From assembly GCF_000153725.1 (NCBI RefSeq), contig NZ_DS022276.1, forward strand, positions 2,650,753-2,714,752: a stretch of DNA of 64,000 nt, written 5' to 3'. Origin of the DNA: Salipiger bermudensis HTCC2601. Its GTDB lineage: Bacteria; Pseudomonadota; Alphaproteobacteria; Rhodobacterales; Rhodobacteraceae. Made by a program: the position numbers and the translations under genes. Below, one piece after another: positions 51,893 to 61,546 of the stretch; positions within the stretch are counted from its first letter, which is position 1, and each line of letters begins with the position of its first letter. The notes below the pieces were generated by a model, which worked only from the letters and a program-made list of their open reading frames with translations, was not told the origin of the DNA and searched no databases.

Positions 51893-51990
51893 GACAGGTG
51901 CGGACCGGGGTCACCCGGTCCGCACACTGCCTGTTTACCCCTCGCCGCACTCCCCGCGTGCGGCCAACCGAGTTTGGAAGGAGACCGCAG

Positions 51991-53139
51991 ATGACCCCCC
52001 GTCTTCCCGGCAGTGCCCTCGCCATCAGCCTTGCTTTCGCCGCTCCGGTGGCGGGCCATGCACAGGCGCTGCAGCTTTGCGTGCAGGAGGGCGGCGGCTT
52101 CGTCGTCGCTCTGCAGCAGGACCAGACCTGTGATCAGCTTCCCGGCATTTGGGTCGCCCTTGACATCGGTGACCACGACTGGACCGGCGAGGGCACCGGC
52201 GCGATGCGCACGGCCAGCCCGAACGACCGGGTGGCGGTGGGCGACACAGAGCCCGGCGCCCGGCTGCACGTGGCCTATACTGGCGACGAAGGCGCAGCGA
52301 TGCTCGTCGAAGACCCTGACAGTGCGACCGAGGCTATGCGTGTCACCCCGGACGGGCGCACCATCCTTGGCGGCATCAGCGGCGACAGCGCGCGGCTCAC
52401 CGTGAACGCGCCGGCCGGCGACGAGGCGATCCGCGCACGCGCAGGCGGCGTGACCTCATTCGTGGTGGCCGCTGACGGACAGGTCGGCGTCGGCACCTCC
52501 GTGCCCGCAGCGGCCCTCGCCGTCGCTGCGCAAGGCGATGAAGACCCGTTGCACGTGACCCCGCCTGGCGCCTCCCGTCCGGCGCTGGTGCTGGACGCCG
52601 AAGGAGAGCTCGGCATCGGTGTCGAAACGCCCGAAGACAAGCTCGCGGTCTTGAACGAGGGGCCCGGGCGTGCCGGGTTCTTCCGGACAGAGAATGCCGG
52701 CAATATCGCGGCTGCGCTCTCGGCCACGACCACTGGGCGTGGGAATGCGGTCTTTGCCAACGTCCTCAGCCGGGAAAGCACCTCTGCGGCGCTGCGCGCT
52801 GTGCATAGTGGCGGCGGGCGGGCCGGACAGTTCGATGGTAGCGTCTCGGTCTCGGGCAACCTGGGGATCAACACGCTCAATCCTACGGCGAAGCTGGTGA
52901 TCGAGGGCGATGACGATGGTGCTGACGTGGTGGTGCGGGACGAGCGCTTCGCCCGGATGCGGATGGTCGCGGAAGCGCCGACGGACGACGTCACGCTTTC
53001 GGTCCAGGCGCGCGGCTCCTCCAATGCCGAACGGGCCGAGATCGGCACGGTCTCGAACCACGGCATGGTGCTCTTCACCAACGGAGAAACCCGCATACGC
53101 CTCCAACGCAATGGCGCCGTCTGCATCGGCAATTGCTGA
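51991..53139 (+). CDS. Secreted tail-fibre-like repeat protein
   Basis: 382 residues from ATG 51991 (GGAAGGAG upstream). A signal peptide of about 25 residues ends at GHAQA. The body has repeated beta segments of the type V/LGVGT-x-x-P-x-x-x-L-A-V: VGVGTSVPAAALAV, LGIGVETPEDKLAV, LGINTLNPTAKLVI. This pattern is found in phage tail fibres and in bacterial adhesins built of the same trimeric beta repeats. Two cysteines near each end (LCVQEGG, CIGNC) could form disulfides in the periplasm. It probably makes a fibrous surface or periplasmic structure; function otherwise unknown. Confidence 0.65.
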   Translation: MTPRLPGSALAISLAFAAPVAGHAQALQLCVQEGGGFVVALQQDQTCDQLPGIWVALDIGDHDWTGEGTGAMRTASPNDRVAVGDTEPGARLHVAYTGDEGAAMLVEDPDSATEAMRVTPDGRTILGGISGDSARLTVNAPAGDEAIRARAGGVTSFVVAADGQVGVGTSVPAAALAVAAQGDEDPLHVTPPGASRPALVLDAEGELGIGVETPEDKLAVLNEGPGRAGFFRTENAGNIAAALSATTTGRGNAVFANVLSRESTSAALRAVHSGGGRAGQFDGSVSVSGNLGINTLNPTAKLVIEGDDDGADVVVRDERFARMRMVAEAPTDDVTLSVQARGSSNAERAEIGTVSNHGMVLFTNGETRIRLQRNGAVCIGNC

Positions 53140-53163
53140 GCCGCCTAGAGCAGGAGAACGACC

Positions 53164-54942
53164 ATGAGAACATCAAGCCTCATCACCGCCGCGGCGCTCC
53201 TTGCGGCACATGTCGCGAGCGCTCAACCCATCGGGGACCTGCGTTCAGTGCCTCCGTCCGATGCCTACATCCTAGCCGACGACGCGCCCGTGGACGCGAT
53301 CATCCTCAAGTTTCGCGAAGGGAGCGCTATAAGGCTGGAAGGGGCGCGATTTGCACTCGGAGAGCGCAGCACGCGCGACGAGCAAGCCATGCGCAGGATC
53401 GGGCTCACAGCCGGTGACATGGAGGCCGCGCTCCGGGATCTCGACCGGCTTGTCGGCGGAGCCCAAAACGTGACCCTGGAGGATGCGAGCCCGGTCTTCT
53501 CGAACACGCCGGACGACTTGCAGCGTCTCCGCGAGACCGGGGAGCGCCGCAGCGGCAAGGCGCTTGCCGACCTGACGCTCTATCACAGCTTCGCCTTGCC
53601 CGGCGGCACGGTCTACGCAGAGGTCGCGGAGCTGGTGGCGGCGCTGAACGCATTGCCAATCGTTGAAATCAGCTATGCGGTTCCGCCCGGCACTGATCCG
53701 CAGGCGGATGCTCCTCCCGCGACGCCGGACTTCGAGTTTCAGCAAGGCTACCTCGATTCCGCCCCGGGTGGTATCGATGCACGCTACGGCTGGACGGTCC
53801 CGGGCGGCACAGGCGCCGGCGTGAGGATTATCGATGTCGAGCAGGGCATCACGCCCGACCACGAAGACCTCCCGCCTCTCGTGGCCGAGACCGGTCCGCT
53901 GAACCCGCAATCGAGCAATCATGGCAGCGCGGTCATGGGCGTGCTCGTCGGGGCTGAGAACGGCTATGGCGTCACGGGCATCGCTCATGGCGCCGAGGCG
54001 GGGTTCGTCAGCCATTTCGGCCCGGCAACCATGGCCCAGGCTGTGCTTGTCGCAACGCTGCTGGTCGAGGATGGCGACATCATCGTCATCGAGATCCAGA
54101 GGCGCGGACCCGTCAATGGGCAGCCCTGCCTGCCAGGGTGCAACGTGTGCACCGGAACCGCCACCACTCCTGCGCAGGATGACTCGATCCCGATCGAATT
54201 CTGGCAGGCCAATTTCGACGCCATCCAGACCGCGACCGCGAATGGCGTCATCGTGGTCGCGGCGGCGGGCAACGGCGGCAGTGACCTGGATGATCCGGTC
54301 TATAACGGCCAGTTCGATCGAACGGTCCGCGACTCCGGTGCCATCATCGTGGGCGCGGGCGATCCGGTCACCCATGCGCCGAGCTGCTTCACCAATTACG
54401 GCGACCGCATCGACCTACAGGGTTGGGGGCGTGGGGTGACGACACTCGGTTATGGCGGATTGTTCGATGGGCTCGGCCCACCAAGCGGTCCCGGTCTGCT
54501 GCAACAGTCCTACACGGCAAACTTCAGCGGCACATCCTCCGCCACGCCGATCGTCGCCGGGGCGGCTGCGGCAGTGCAGGGAGCGGTGCTTGCGGCCGGT
54601 GGTGATCCGCTGACCTCGATCGAGATGCGCGAGGTGCTACGAGCGGGGGCCACGCCACAGGCAGCGGATGCGCGCGACATCGGGCCTCTGCCGAACCTGC
54701 GCGGAGCCATCGATCGCGCGTTGCATCCCGAATGTGGCCCACCGGCCTTTGGCGATTGGATCGTGAGCGACACTTGCGTCGTCAGCCGCAACCTGGCCGT
54801 GCCAGCCAATGTCGACGTGGAGGATGGTGCCAGCCTGATCGTTCTGCCGCGGGTCACGCTCGACATCGTGCTCCGACAGCACTCGCTGGAGGTCCGTCCG
54901 GAGGGGCAGGTCTTCGTGCATCCCTCCGGCCGCATCCGGTGA
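53164..54942 (+). CDS. Secreted subtilisin-like serine protease (S8)
   Basis: 592 residues with a signal peptide (MRTSSLITAAALLAAHVASA). After a propeptide-like region of about 180 residues comes the catalytic domain: Asp224 in RIIDVEQGITPDHEDL, His253 in SNHGSAVMGVLVG, oxyanion Asn in VVAAAGNGGSD near 370, Ser458 in FSGTSSATPIVAGAAA. Two cysteine pairs (CLPGCNVC) lie in a loop. The last 70 residues form an additional beta domain (ASLIVLPRVTLDIVL). It would be exported and mature in the periplasm or outside. It is 24 bases after the fibre-like protein, a possible substrate. Confidence 0.85.
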   Translation: MRTSSLITAAALLAAHVASAQPIGDLRSVPPSDAYILADDAPVDAIILKFREGSAIRLEGARFALGERSTRDEQAMRRIGLTAGDMEAALRDLDRLVGGAQNVTLEDASPVFSNTPDDLQRLRETGERRSGKALADLTLYHSFALPGGTVYAEVAELVAALNALPIVEISYAVPPGTDPQADAPPATPDFEFQQGYLDSAPGGIDARYGWTVPGGTGAGVRIIDVEQGITPDHEDLPPLVAETGPLNPQSSNHGSAVMGVLVGAENGYGVTGIAHGAEAGFVSHFGPATMAQAVLVATLLVEDGDIIVIEIQRRGPVNGQPCLPGCNVCTGTATTPAQDDSIPIEFWQANFDAIQTATANGVIVVAAAGNGGSDLDDPVYNGQFDRTVRDSGAIIVGAGDPVTHAPSCFTNYGDRIDLQGWGRGVTTLGYGGLFDGLGPPSGPGLLQQSYTANFSGTSSATPIVAGAAAAVQGAVLAAGGDPLTSIEMREVLRAGATPQAADARDIGPLPNLRGAIDRALHPECGPPAFGDWIVSDTCVVSRNLAVPANVDVEDGASLIVLPRVTLDIVLRQHSLEVRPEGQVFVHPSGRIR

Positions 54943-54991
54943 TGAAACTGCGCGCGACGGCTGTCGTCGGTGCGCTTTCACAGGTGGGAAT

Positions 54992-55200
54992 GGCACGCTG
55001 ATCGTTATCCTTCTAACCTATATCGTTCTAGGCATGTTCAGGGCTGGCTTGTCGATGCTGGTCATCACACTCCCGATTGTCTTCCCGATGCTCACCGGCT
55101 TGAGGATCGATCCCACGAGGTTCGGGCCCGTAGCGATGATTGTGATCGAGCTGGGCATGATCACGCCGCCGGTGGGAATGGACGTCTTTGTCATGCGCGA
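54992..55200 (+). pseudogene. Remnant of a TRAP large-permease (dctM) 3' part
   Basis: The frame reads GTLIVILLTYIVLGMFRAGL then SMLVITLPIVFPMLTGLRID and MIVIELGMITPPVGMDVFVM, the last third of DctM proteins. There is no start or N-terminal half, and the fragment breaks off at the point where the repeated debris segment begins (GTCAGACCATC). It is unrelated in sequence detail to the complete dctM gene at 31215, so it is a relic of another TRAP operon. Confidence 0.75.
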
Positions 55201-55202
55201 TG

Positions 55203-55420
55203 TCAGACCATCTTCTCGACGTTGCCATCCCAGACGTTGAGCAAGAGCCCAAACATGTCGCCGTAGTTGCGGCGCTTGGTCTGGCAGACAGCTTTGAAGC
55301 GCTCAACAGCCGTGACGGGCGCGCGGATATTCAGTTGGACCTCCGGCGTCGAGTGCGCCGCCGGCGTCGCCCAAGTCTCCTACATCGCGACGTGTCTGAG
55401 TGCGTCTATGTCACGCTAAA
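55203..55420 (-). pseudogene. 3' fragment of a small regulator/partition-like gene
   Basis: Minus strand reads LNIRAPVTAVERFKAVCQTK, RRNYGDMFGLLLNVWDGNVE and KMV before a TGA at 55205-55203. The front part matches the end of the broken HTH gene at 42323 (LNIRAPGAIVE). Frame breaks occur upstream. The sequence of the last 45 bases recurs at 58932 and 61793. Confidence 0.6.
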
Positions 55421-55451
55421 GTTCTGCACACGCAAACTTTTCCTGATGCGC

Positions 55452-58400
55452 TCACGTCCAGATCATCTCTGCCGTGATGTCGGAGAGTTGGGCGTCGAGA
55501 AACCTCACCGCGGTTCCCTGATCCGCAAACACGACATCGGCGCCGTCCTGTGTCATGTGGGCGGTCGCGTCGCTCCAGTCGCCGTAGCCGAAATTGTCGA
55601 AGTGGATGTAGTCGAAGGGCTCGAGATCAAGCACTACATGGCTGCCGTCGTCCTCCTGATTGAAACTGAACCCGTCCGAGAACAGCCCGCCCGCCATGAT
55701 GTTGAAGCCGCTCCCACCGACGATCCAGTCATGCTCCGCCCAGCCGGTGCCGTGGTCGATGCCGCGGTTCCAGTCCGCGAAAGGAGACGCTGTCTTCTCG
55801 ACGAACTCGGTGCTCTGGGAGAATCCGCGCACCACTTCGGCGCGGGTCCACCCCTCCTCGAGACGGGTCACCCAAGTGTCGAGCCCGTTGGCATCCGGGT
55901 CGCGGTCGAGAACGTTGTTGTAGAGAAGGGTGACGAAGGCGCTGTTGTCGAGGTCGCCGTAGGTGGCCTGAAACTCGGGGCTGCGGACATAGCCATCGAT
56001 GACGCTGGTCAGTTCTGCCCCGGCTGCCAATTGTCCGGTCCAGTTGGTGTAACCGGTGACGTCCGGTTCGCGGTCGAGCGTGGTGACGTAGAGACGGTAG
56101 ACGTCATCGCCCCAGGCGGCCTGTGAATGGCTCGTCTCGAAGGCGTTTGCTGCACTGCTGGTTTCGGCGATGAACTCGGAACTCTGCGAGAACCCGAGAA
56201 CGACCTGCGCGCGCGACATGCCCGCGTCGAGCTTCGTGACCCAGTTATCAAGGCCCTGCGCGTCCGGATCCCTGTCGAGCACGTTGTTGTAGAGCAATGT
56301 GACGAAGGCCGGGTTGTCGAGGGCGCCGTAGGTGGCCTGAAACTCTGCGGAGGCCACAAACCCGTTGGCGACCTCCAGCAGCGTCCGGCTTTCCATCGCC
56401 AGAGCCTCGGTCCAGTTGTTGTAGCCCGTGGCGTCGGCTTCGCGCGCGAGCGTCGCGAGATAGAGGCGATAGACGGCACCTGCTTCCTCGGGGGCGTAGC
56501 TTGCCTCGAACCCGTCGCCCAGCAGGATGTCGTCGTCGTTCTCCCCGCGCAGTACATCGTTGTGGGCGCTACCTGCGAGCCAGTCGTTGCCGTCGTCGCC
56601 GCGGAATTGAATGCGTTGCCCGGCGCCCTCGGCCGACATCACGTCGTCGAAGATCGAACCGCGGATCCGCTCGATGCCGGTGAACCGGTCGGTAAAGTCG
56701 AAGCCGTCGATGACGGTTCCGGCGGCGACGTCCGCCACGATGCCATGCACCGCCCCGTCCCAATGCTCTCCATCATAGATGACCTGGTCGTAGCCGCCGT
56801 TGCCGTGGAAGACGTCAGCGCCGCGCCGGCCCTGAAAGCCCTCATCCAAGTGGGAGCCGTTGAACACGTCTGCGTCCTGTGAGCCGGTGAACCAGCGAAT
56901 ATAGGTGAAGCTGTCATTGACCAGACCCGAGGTGCCGCTGACGACGGTGCCGGAGCCGTTGGCGCCAATGTTGAAGGTCAGACCACCGACGCCGGAAACG
57001 TCCCAATACGCGAGATCTGCCGACTCATCAGTCGCGAACAAACCCGCGTGCCCGATCACGGTGTCGGAGCCGAGGCCCGGAACAAATTCATCGCCATATC
57101 CTTGGGTCTCGGCACTGCCCCCCGAGCCGTCGAGCCGGTCATTGCCGTCGCCGCCTCTGAGACGATCGCGCCCATCGCCGCCGATGAGCGTGTCGTTTCC
57201 ATCATACCCGCGCAGTTCGTCATCGCCGCTGCGACCGTCCAGAAGGTCGTTGCCGTTATTGCCTTCGAAGTATTCGTTTGCCGCCGATCCGCGGATCGTG
57301 TCATCTCCGTTGTCGGAGCCGCGCACTTCCTCAATACCGCTGATCGTGTGGTTGAAGTTCATTCCGTCCCAGACACCGGTTGCGGTGCCAGCCAAGAGAT
57401 CGACAACCACGCCGCCTTCCACCCGCGAGCGGTCAAAACGCAAGGTGTCCCACCCGTCTGCCGCGTTCAGGACGTCGTTGCCCGCGCCAAGGATAAAGCG
57501 CTCATCAGCACTCGAACCAACGATGTTGTCAGAGAGATTGGACGCTCGTATTTCGAGGCGGCCACCGTCGAGGGTCAGGTTGAGCTGGTCCTGATTGCCG
57601 AAGCCGTCATTGGAGACGACCCCGCTTGCAAGGTTAGCGACGATGCCCGAGATCGGCTCATACCACATGTAGTCGAGGCGCAGGGTGCCGTCTTGCAGAG
57701 TTGCATTGATCGTGTCGTTGCCATCGAGCGGTGAGATTGCGAGGAAGCCGGCGGCCGGGGATGTGGTGATGTTGAAGGTGTCGGCGTTGCGGGTGGCGCT
57801 GATGTTGAGGCCATCGGCCAGCATGATACCGCGTGGGTTCAGGATCGTGTCGGTGCCGTTCGGCCCCTTGTTGACCGTGGCGGTATTGGCAGTCTCATTC
57901 AGGTTCAGCGTGATCCCGCTGCCGAGCCGAGAATAGGAGAGATCGACCCAGGTGCTGGCCGGAATATTGGTGAAGTCGTAGACGTCGTTTCCGGGCGAGC
58001 CGCGAAGCTGTTCGCCGTCGTCGGATTGGCCGGGGGTGAAGTGGTCATCGCCGGACCCGCCGCCAAAGCGGTCCTCCAGCGGGCTGCCAATGAAGGTAAT
58101 GTTAGAACTGACATCCGGAAGGTCGAAATTGGCGCCGAAGATCGAGTGGCCTGCGTCAATCGTCAGGGGGCTCTGGCTGAGCAGCGCACCGAGCGGGGCT
58201 GCGTTGCCGTCGAAATAGTCGTCGACGGCATCCGAAAAGGTCTGCAGACCCCATGAAATGCCAGTGAGGTTCGCGACAAGCCGCTGGCCGCTGTCACGGA
58301 CCTCGATGCTGGTGATAGTCCCGCTGGCAGGTGTAGTTGAAAGGTCGAAGCCGGTCCCGTTCGCGGTGGACTGATACCCCGTGCTCGGGTTGGAAATGAC

Positions 58401-58511
58401 GATACGGTTTGACTGGCTGCTGAGAATGGTCGGGCTGAAATCTCCGGTGTTCGAATTGAGGAAGGCGAGTTCGAAGAAATCCCCGTCTGATCCAAAAAAC
58501 TCAAGGTTCAT
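55452..58511 (-). CDS. RTX-type secreted protein with two DUF4214 modules
   Basis: 1019 residues, no signal peptide, very acidic. After an N-terminal beta region (1-120) there are many RTX nonapeptides around 360-470 (GNDVLNAADGWD, GNDLLDGRSGDDELRGYDGN, GGDGRDRLRGGDGNDRLDGS), which bind calcium in type I secreted proteins. Two DUF4214 modules follow (about 690-800 and 815-925), each with YRLYLATLAREADATGYNNW-like and VLDRDPDAQGLDNWVTKL-like segments. The last 100 residues (NQEDDGSHVVLDLEPFDYIH) carry the uncleaved C-terminal type I secretion signal. Its export machinery is not in this window. It may be a surface or matrix protein. Confidence 0.85.
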   Translation of the reverse strand: MNLEFFGSDGDFFELAFLNSNTGDFSPTILSSQSNRIVISNPSTGYQSTANGTGFDLSTTPASGTITSIEVRDSGQRLVANLTGISWGLQTFSDAVDDYFDGNAAPLGALLSQSPLTIDAGHSIFGANFDLPDVSSNITFIGSPLEDRFGGGSGDDHFTPGQSDDGEQLRGSPGNDVYDFTNIPASTWVDLSYSRLGSGITLNLNETANTATVNKGPNGTDTILNPRGIMLADGLNISATRNADTFNITTSPAAGFLAISPLDGNDTINATLQDGTLRLDYMWYEPISGIVANLASGVVSNDGFGNQDQLNLTLDGGRLEIRASNLSDNIVGSSADERFILGAGNDVLNAADGWDTLRFDRSRVEGGVVVDLLAGTATGVWDGMNFNHTISGIEEVRGSDNGDDTIRGSAANEYFEGNNGNDLLDGRSGDDELRGYDGNDTLIGGDGRDRLRGGDGNDRLDGSGGSAETQGYGDEFVPGLGSDTVIGHAGLFATDESADLAYWDVSGVGGLTFNIGANGSGTVVSGTSGLVNDSFTYIRWFTGSQDADVFNGSHLDEGFQGRRGADVFHGNGGYDQVIYDGEHWDGAVHGIVADVAAGTVIDGFDFTDRFTGIERIRGSIFDDVMSAEGAGQRIQFRGDDGNDWLAGSAHNDVLRGENDDDILLGDGFEASYAPEEAGAVYRLYLATLAREADATGYNNWTEALAMESRTLLEVANGFVASAEFQATYGALDNPAFVTLLYNNVLDRDPDAQGLDNWVTKLDAGMSRAQVVLGFSQSSEFIAETSSAANAFETSHSQAAWGDDVYRLYVTTLDREPDVTGYTNWTGQLAAGAELTSVIDGYVRSPEFQATYGDLDNSAFVTLLYNNVLDRDPDANGLDTWVTRLEEGWTRAEVVRGFSQSTEFVEKTASPFADWNRGIDHGTGWAEHDWIVGGSGFNIMAGGLFSDGFSFNQEDDGSHVVLDLEPFDYIHFDNFGYGDWSDATAHMTQDGADVVFADQGTAVRFLDAQLSDITAEMIWT

Positions 58512-59185
58512 GTTACTCTCCCTGACTTGTAAAATTTACGGACACGCAGGAGGTGCCAAAGGCCGGACGGGCCGGAATGGTAATCGAGTGAGCGCCTCTT
58601 TCTCGGGTCGCCAATCGACGCGAGAGACCCGGCTTTGCGGTGATCGAGAGGGGCGAAATAAACTTCGATCAGCCTTTGGCTTTGCCCCGGTCACAGCGGC
58701 GAAATGTCTCGGCGTGCAGACTTGACGTGAAAAAATTTGATCGTGTGGTGACCCTATCTGATCAGCCGATTCGATGATAGCACCTGATCGCTCCAGAGAT
58801 CGACACGGTATCACGTGCGTTCGTCTCACACGTTAGATCTGCGATCTCACCGTAGCATACCGATACCGTCTGGTTCGGTTACACGGTGATCGCCTGCGGG
58901 GCTTACAGAACGTGCCGCGTGCTGCCACGCTCCATTCTCTCGATGTCAGACCATCTTCTCGCCGTCGCCATCCCAGTGCTGAAGGTCGTCATCGGCGGGG
59001 CCGGGGGGCCACATCTTACCATGACACGATCCGACCAGGAATTTTGAGAAAGCGCAGTCACGTGCTATCCTCTATCAAGGGCGGCAAATGACACCAGCAG
59101 TTCCCTTCTTCGTTTCCAACAACGCCGCCGATCTCCGCCTGAGATCATCCCTGCCGGAGATGTCTGGTCGTCAAGGAGGTCTGCC
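58512..59185. other. 674-base region between the divergent RTX genes
   Basis: No gene is supported. It holds the promoters for both RTX genes; the right-hand one has AAGGAGG before the ATG at 59186. Imperfect GATC-rich repeats lie at 58740-58860. A debris segment at 58932-58976 is described separately. Confidence 0.5.
58932..58976 (-). repeat. Third copy of the 3'-end debris segment
   Basis: CCATTCTCTCGATGTCAGAC continues with CATCTTCTCG and CATCCCAG. It matches 61793-61837 over the whole length with a few changes and 55201-55233 over the later part. On the minus strand it reads WDGDGEKMV then stop, as in the 55203 fragment. Confidence 0.7.
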
Positions 59186-61546
59186 ATGCCTACCTCATCC
59201 ACACCGGTCGGCACGCCGATCCTGGTGAATACCCTCACCATCGGAGCCCAACAGGAACCGCAGGCGGTAGCCCTTGCCGGAGGCGGCTATGCCGTCATGT
59301 GGCATTCGGGCGATTCCACTATCCCGGTGACGCTGCGCGGGGCATTCTTCGACAGCCGCGATCAACTCCAGGGCGCCGAATTCGAGGTCATGGACGATCT
59401 TCAATCGGCGCAGACACCGTTCTCTCTGCTTGTCACCGGAGGCAGCTTGACCGCAGTGGAAGGAACCCGCAGCAGCTCTCCGTTTGGTCTGTTCATCGAA
59501 GCACAGAGCGTTACCGGAACCGGCATGCCGTCAGGAGAGGGAGAGATACTCAGCACCCTGACCAGCCTGCACCGGAACCCGGACTCCGCAGCGCTCGGCG
59601 ACGGTGGCATGGTCGCGGTCTGGGAAAGCTTGGCGATAGAGGGCAATTTTGCCTCGACGGGCATCGCGGCGCGGATCGTCGGCGGCCCCGGAGCCGAAGA
59701 GACGGAGTTCCTCGTCAACACCACGACGGACGGTGCGCAGGACCATCCTCAGGTCGCCGCGCTGGCTGGCGGCGGGTTCGTGGTTGCCTGGAACGGGCCG
59801 GCCGGGATCTACGCGCAGCGCTTTGCCGAAGGCGGGGCGATGCTCGGCAGTGAGCTCCGCATCGACACCGCCACAGACCGTGCAGCTCCGGGGCAGGTTC
59901 AGGTGGCGGGCCTTGCTGGCGGCGGCTTCATCGCCGTCTGGACACAGGCTGTCGGTGGCGATGGACGGATCTTCGGTCAAGCCTATGACGCCACAGGCGC
60001 GCGGGTCGGCGGCGAGATCGCGGTCAGCACCACCACCGTGCACGAAACCTACACGCCACAGATCACGGCCTTGCAGGATGGCGGCGCGCTGATCGGGTGG
60101 TCCTCACACGGCTTCGTCGATGGTATACACCCGCCAGGGTTCTACCTCCAGCGACTCAACGCTGACGGAAGTCTGCAGGGCGGTGAGACGTTGCTCTTCG
60201 ACAGCGGGGGCATCTCGTCGTCCGACTTGTCCCTGACCACGCTGCCCGGAAACGAGGTGCTCGCCACCTGGACCGCACAACTGCCCAGCGGAGACGGTCT
60301 CGACATTTACGCGCAGCATGTCGTCTCGGCGGATAACCTCGTCGGAACAGAGCTCGGGGAACTGCTGCAGGGCGACGTTGGCCGCAACCTGATCGTTGGT
60401 GAGGGCGGCAATGACACGCTGATCGGCCTGGCGGGGCCCGACACGTTGGAAGGGGGCGCAGGCAGCGATTATCTCTACGGTGATACTTTCTGGCCCGGGC
60501 TATTCCCCGACGAGGCGGCATCCGTCTACAGGCTCTACCAGGCGACGCTCGACCGCGCGCCCGACCTCAGGGGCCTGACCAACTGGAGCGAGCGGCTGTT
60601 CACCGGCGAGAGCGGCTTGCAGCAAGTCGCCACCGGCTTCGTCAACAGCGCCGAGTTCCAGGCGACCTACGGCGCTCTCGATGACGAAGGCTTCGTCGAG
60701 CTGCTTTATCAGAACGTGCTGGGGCGCGCCGCCGATGCCGGCGGTCTCGCCAACTGGACCGGCCAACTTGCCGACGGCACGAGCCGGGCCGAAGTGGTGC
60801 TGGGCTTCTCTCAGAGCGCCGAGTTCACCGACTCCACCGCCGCCGAGGCCCGCGCCTTCGCCAATGCCAGCTCGCAGGCGGGCTGGGGCGACGATGTCTA
60901 CCGGGTCTACCAGGCCACGCTCGACCGCGCACCCGACATCACCGGGTTCAGCAACTGGAGCGGCCAGCTTGCCGGTGGCCGCGCGCTCGATGCGGTGATC
61001 AATGGCTTCGTGGACAGCACCGAGTTCCAGGCCACCTACGGGGCGCTCGATGACGAAGGCTTCGTCGAGCTGCTCTACCAGAACGTTCTGGACCGCGAGG
61101 CCGATGCCGGCGGGCTCAGAGTCTGGACACAGCAGCTTGCGGCCGGCACCAGCCGGGCCGAAGTGGTGCGCGGGTTCTCACAGAGCGCCGAGTTTGTCGC
61201 CGCCACCGCCGAGGACTTCAAGGACTGGATGCGCGGCCTCGAGCACGACGCCGGCGATCCCTACCACGACTGGCTGAGCGGCGAGACCGGCGACAACGCG
61301 CTGGCCGGCGGGCTGTTTGCCGATGTGTTCGACTTCGAGCAGGAGGACGGCGGCAGCCATCTGGTGCTGGATCTCGAGGCTTGGGACTACATCGCCCTCG
61401 ACGGGTTCGGCTACGGCTCGGCCAGCGCCGCGCTCGATCACATGAGCCAGTCGGGCAGCGACGTGCTGTTCTCCGATCAGGGCGTCGAGATCACCTTCCA
61501 GAGCACCCGTCTGGCCGAGATCACCGACGACATGATCATGGTCTGA
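59186..61546 (+). CDS. RTX/DUF4214 secreted protein
   Basis: 786 residues, ATG with AAGGAGG 8 bases upstream. No signal peptide. The first 380 residues contain repeated beta-propeller-like segments with alternating GGGYAVMW, GGGFVVAWNGP and GGGFIAVWTQA, then a short RTX tract (GGNDTLIGLAGPDTLEGGAG) near 410. Two DUF4214 modules (about 440-550 and 570-680) with YRLYQATLDRAPDLRGLTNW and LDREADAGGLRVWTQQL follow. The C-terminal 100 residues (EQEDGGSHLVLDLEAWDYIA) parallel the protein encoded at 55452. It is probably exported by the same type I system and may share its function. Confidence 0.85.
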   Translation: MPTSSTPVGTPILVNTLTIGAQQEPQAVALAGGGYAVMWHSGDSTIPVTLRGAFFDSRDQLQGAEFEVMDDLQSAQTPFSLLVTGGSLTAVEGTRSSSPFGLFIEAQSVTGTGMPSGEGEILSTLTSLHRNPDSAALGDGGMVAVWESLAIEGNFASTGIAARIVGGPGAEETEFLVNTTTDGAQDHPQVAALAGGGFVVAWNGPAGIYAQRFAEGGAMLGSELRIDTATDRAAPGQVQVAGLAGGGFIAVWTQAVGGDGRIFGQAYDATGARVGGEIAVSTTTVHETYTPQITALQDGGALIGWSSHGFVDGIHPPGFYLQRLNADGSLQGGETLLFDSGGISSSDLSLTTLPGNEVLATWTAQLPSGDGLDIYAQHVVSADNLVGTELGELLQGDVGRNLIVGEGGNDTLIGLAGPDTLEGGAGSDYLYGDTFWPGLFPDEAASVYRLYQATLDRAPDLRGLTNWSERLFTGESGLQQVATGFVNSAEFQATYGALDDEGFVELLYQNVLGRAADAGGLANWTGQLADGTSRAEVVLGFSQSAEFTDSTAAEARAFANASSQAGWGDDVYRVYQATLDRAPDITGFSNWSGQLAGGRALDAVINGFVDSTEFQATYGALDDEGFVELLYQNVLDREADAGGLRVWTQQLAAGTSRAEVVRGFSQSAEFVAATAEDFKDWMRGLEHDAGDPYHDWLSGETGDNALAGGLFADVFDFEQEDGGSHLVLDLEAWDYIALDGFGYGSASAALDHMSQSGSDVLFSDQGVEITFQSTRLAEITDDMIMV

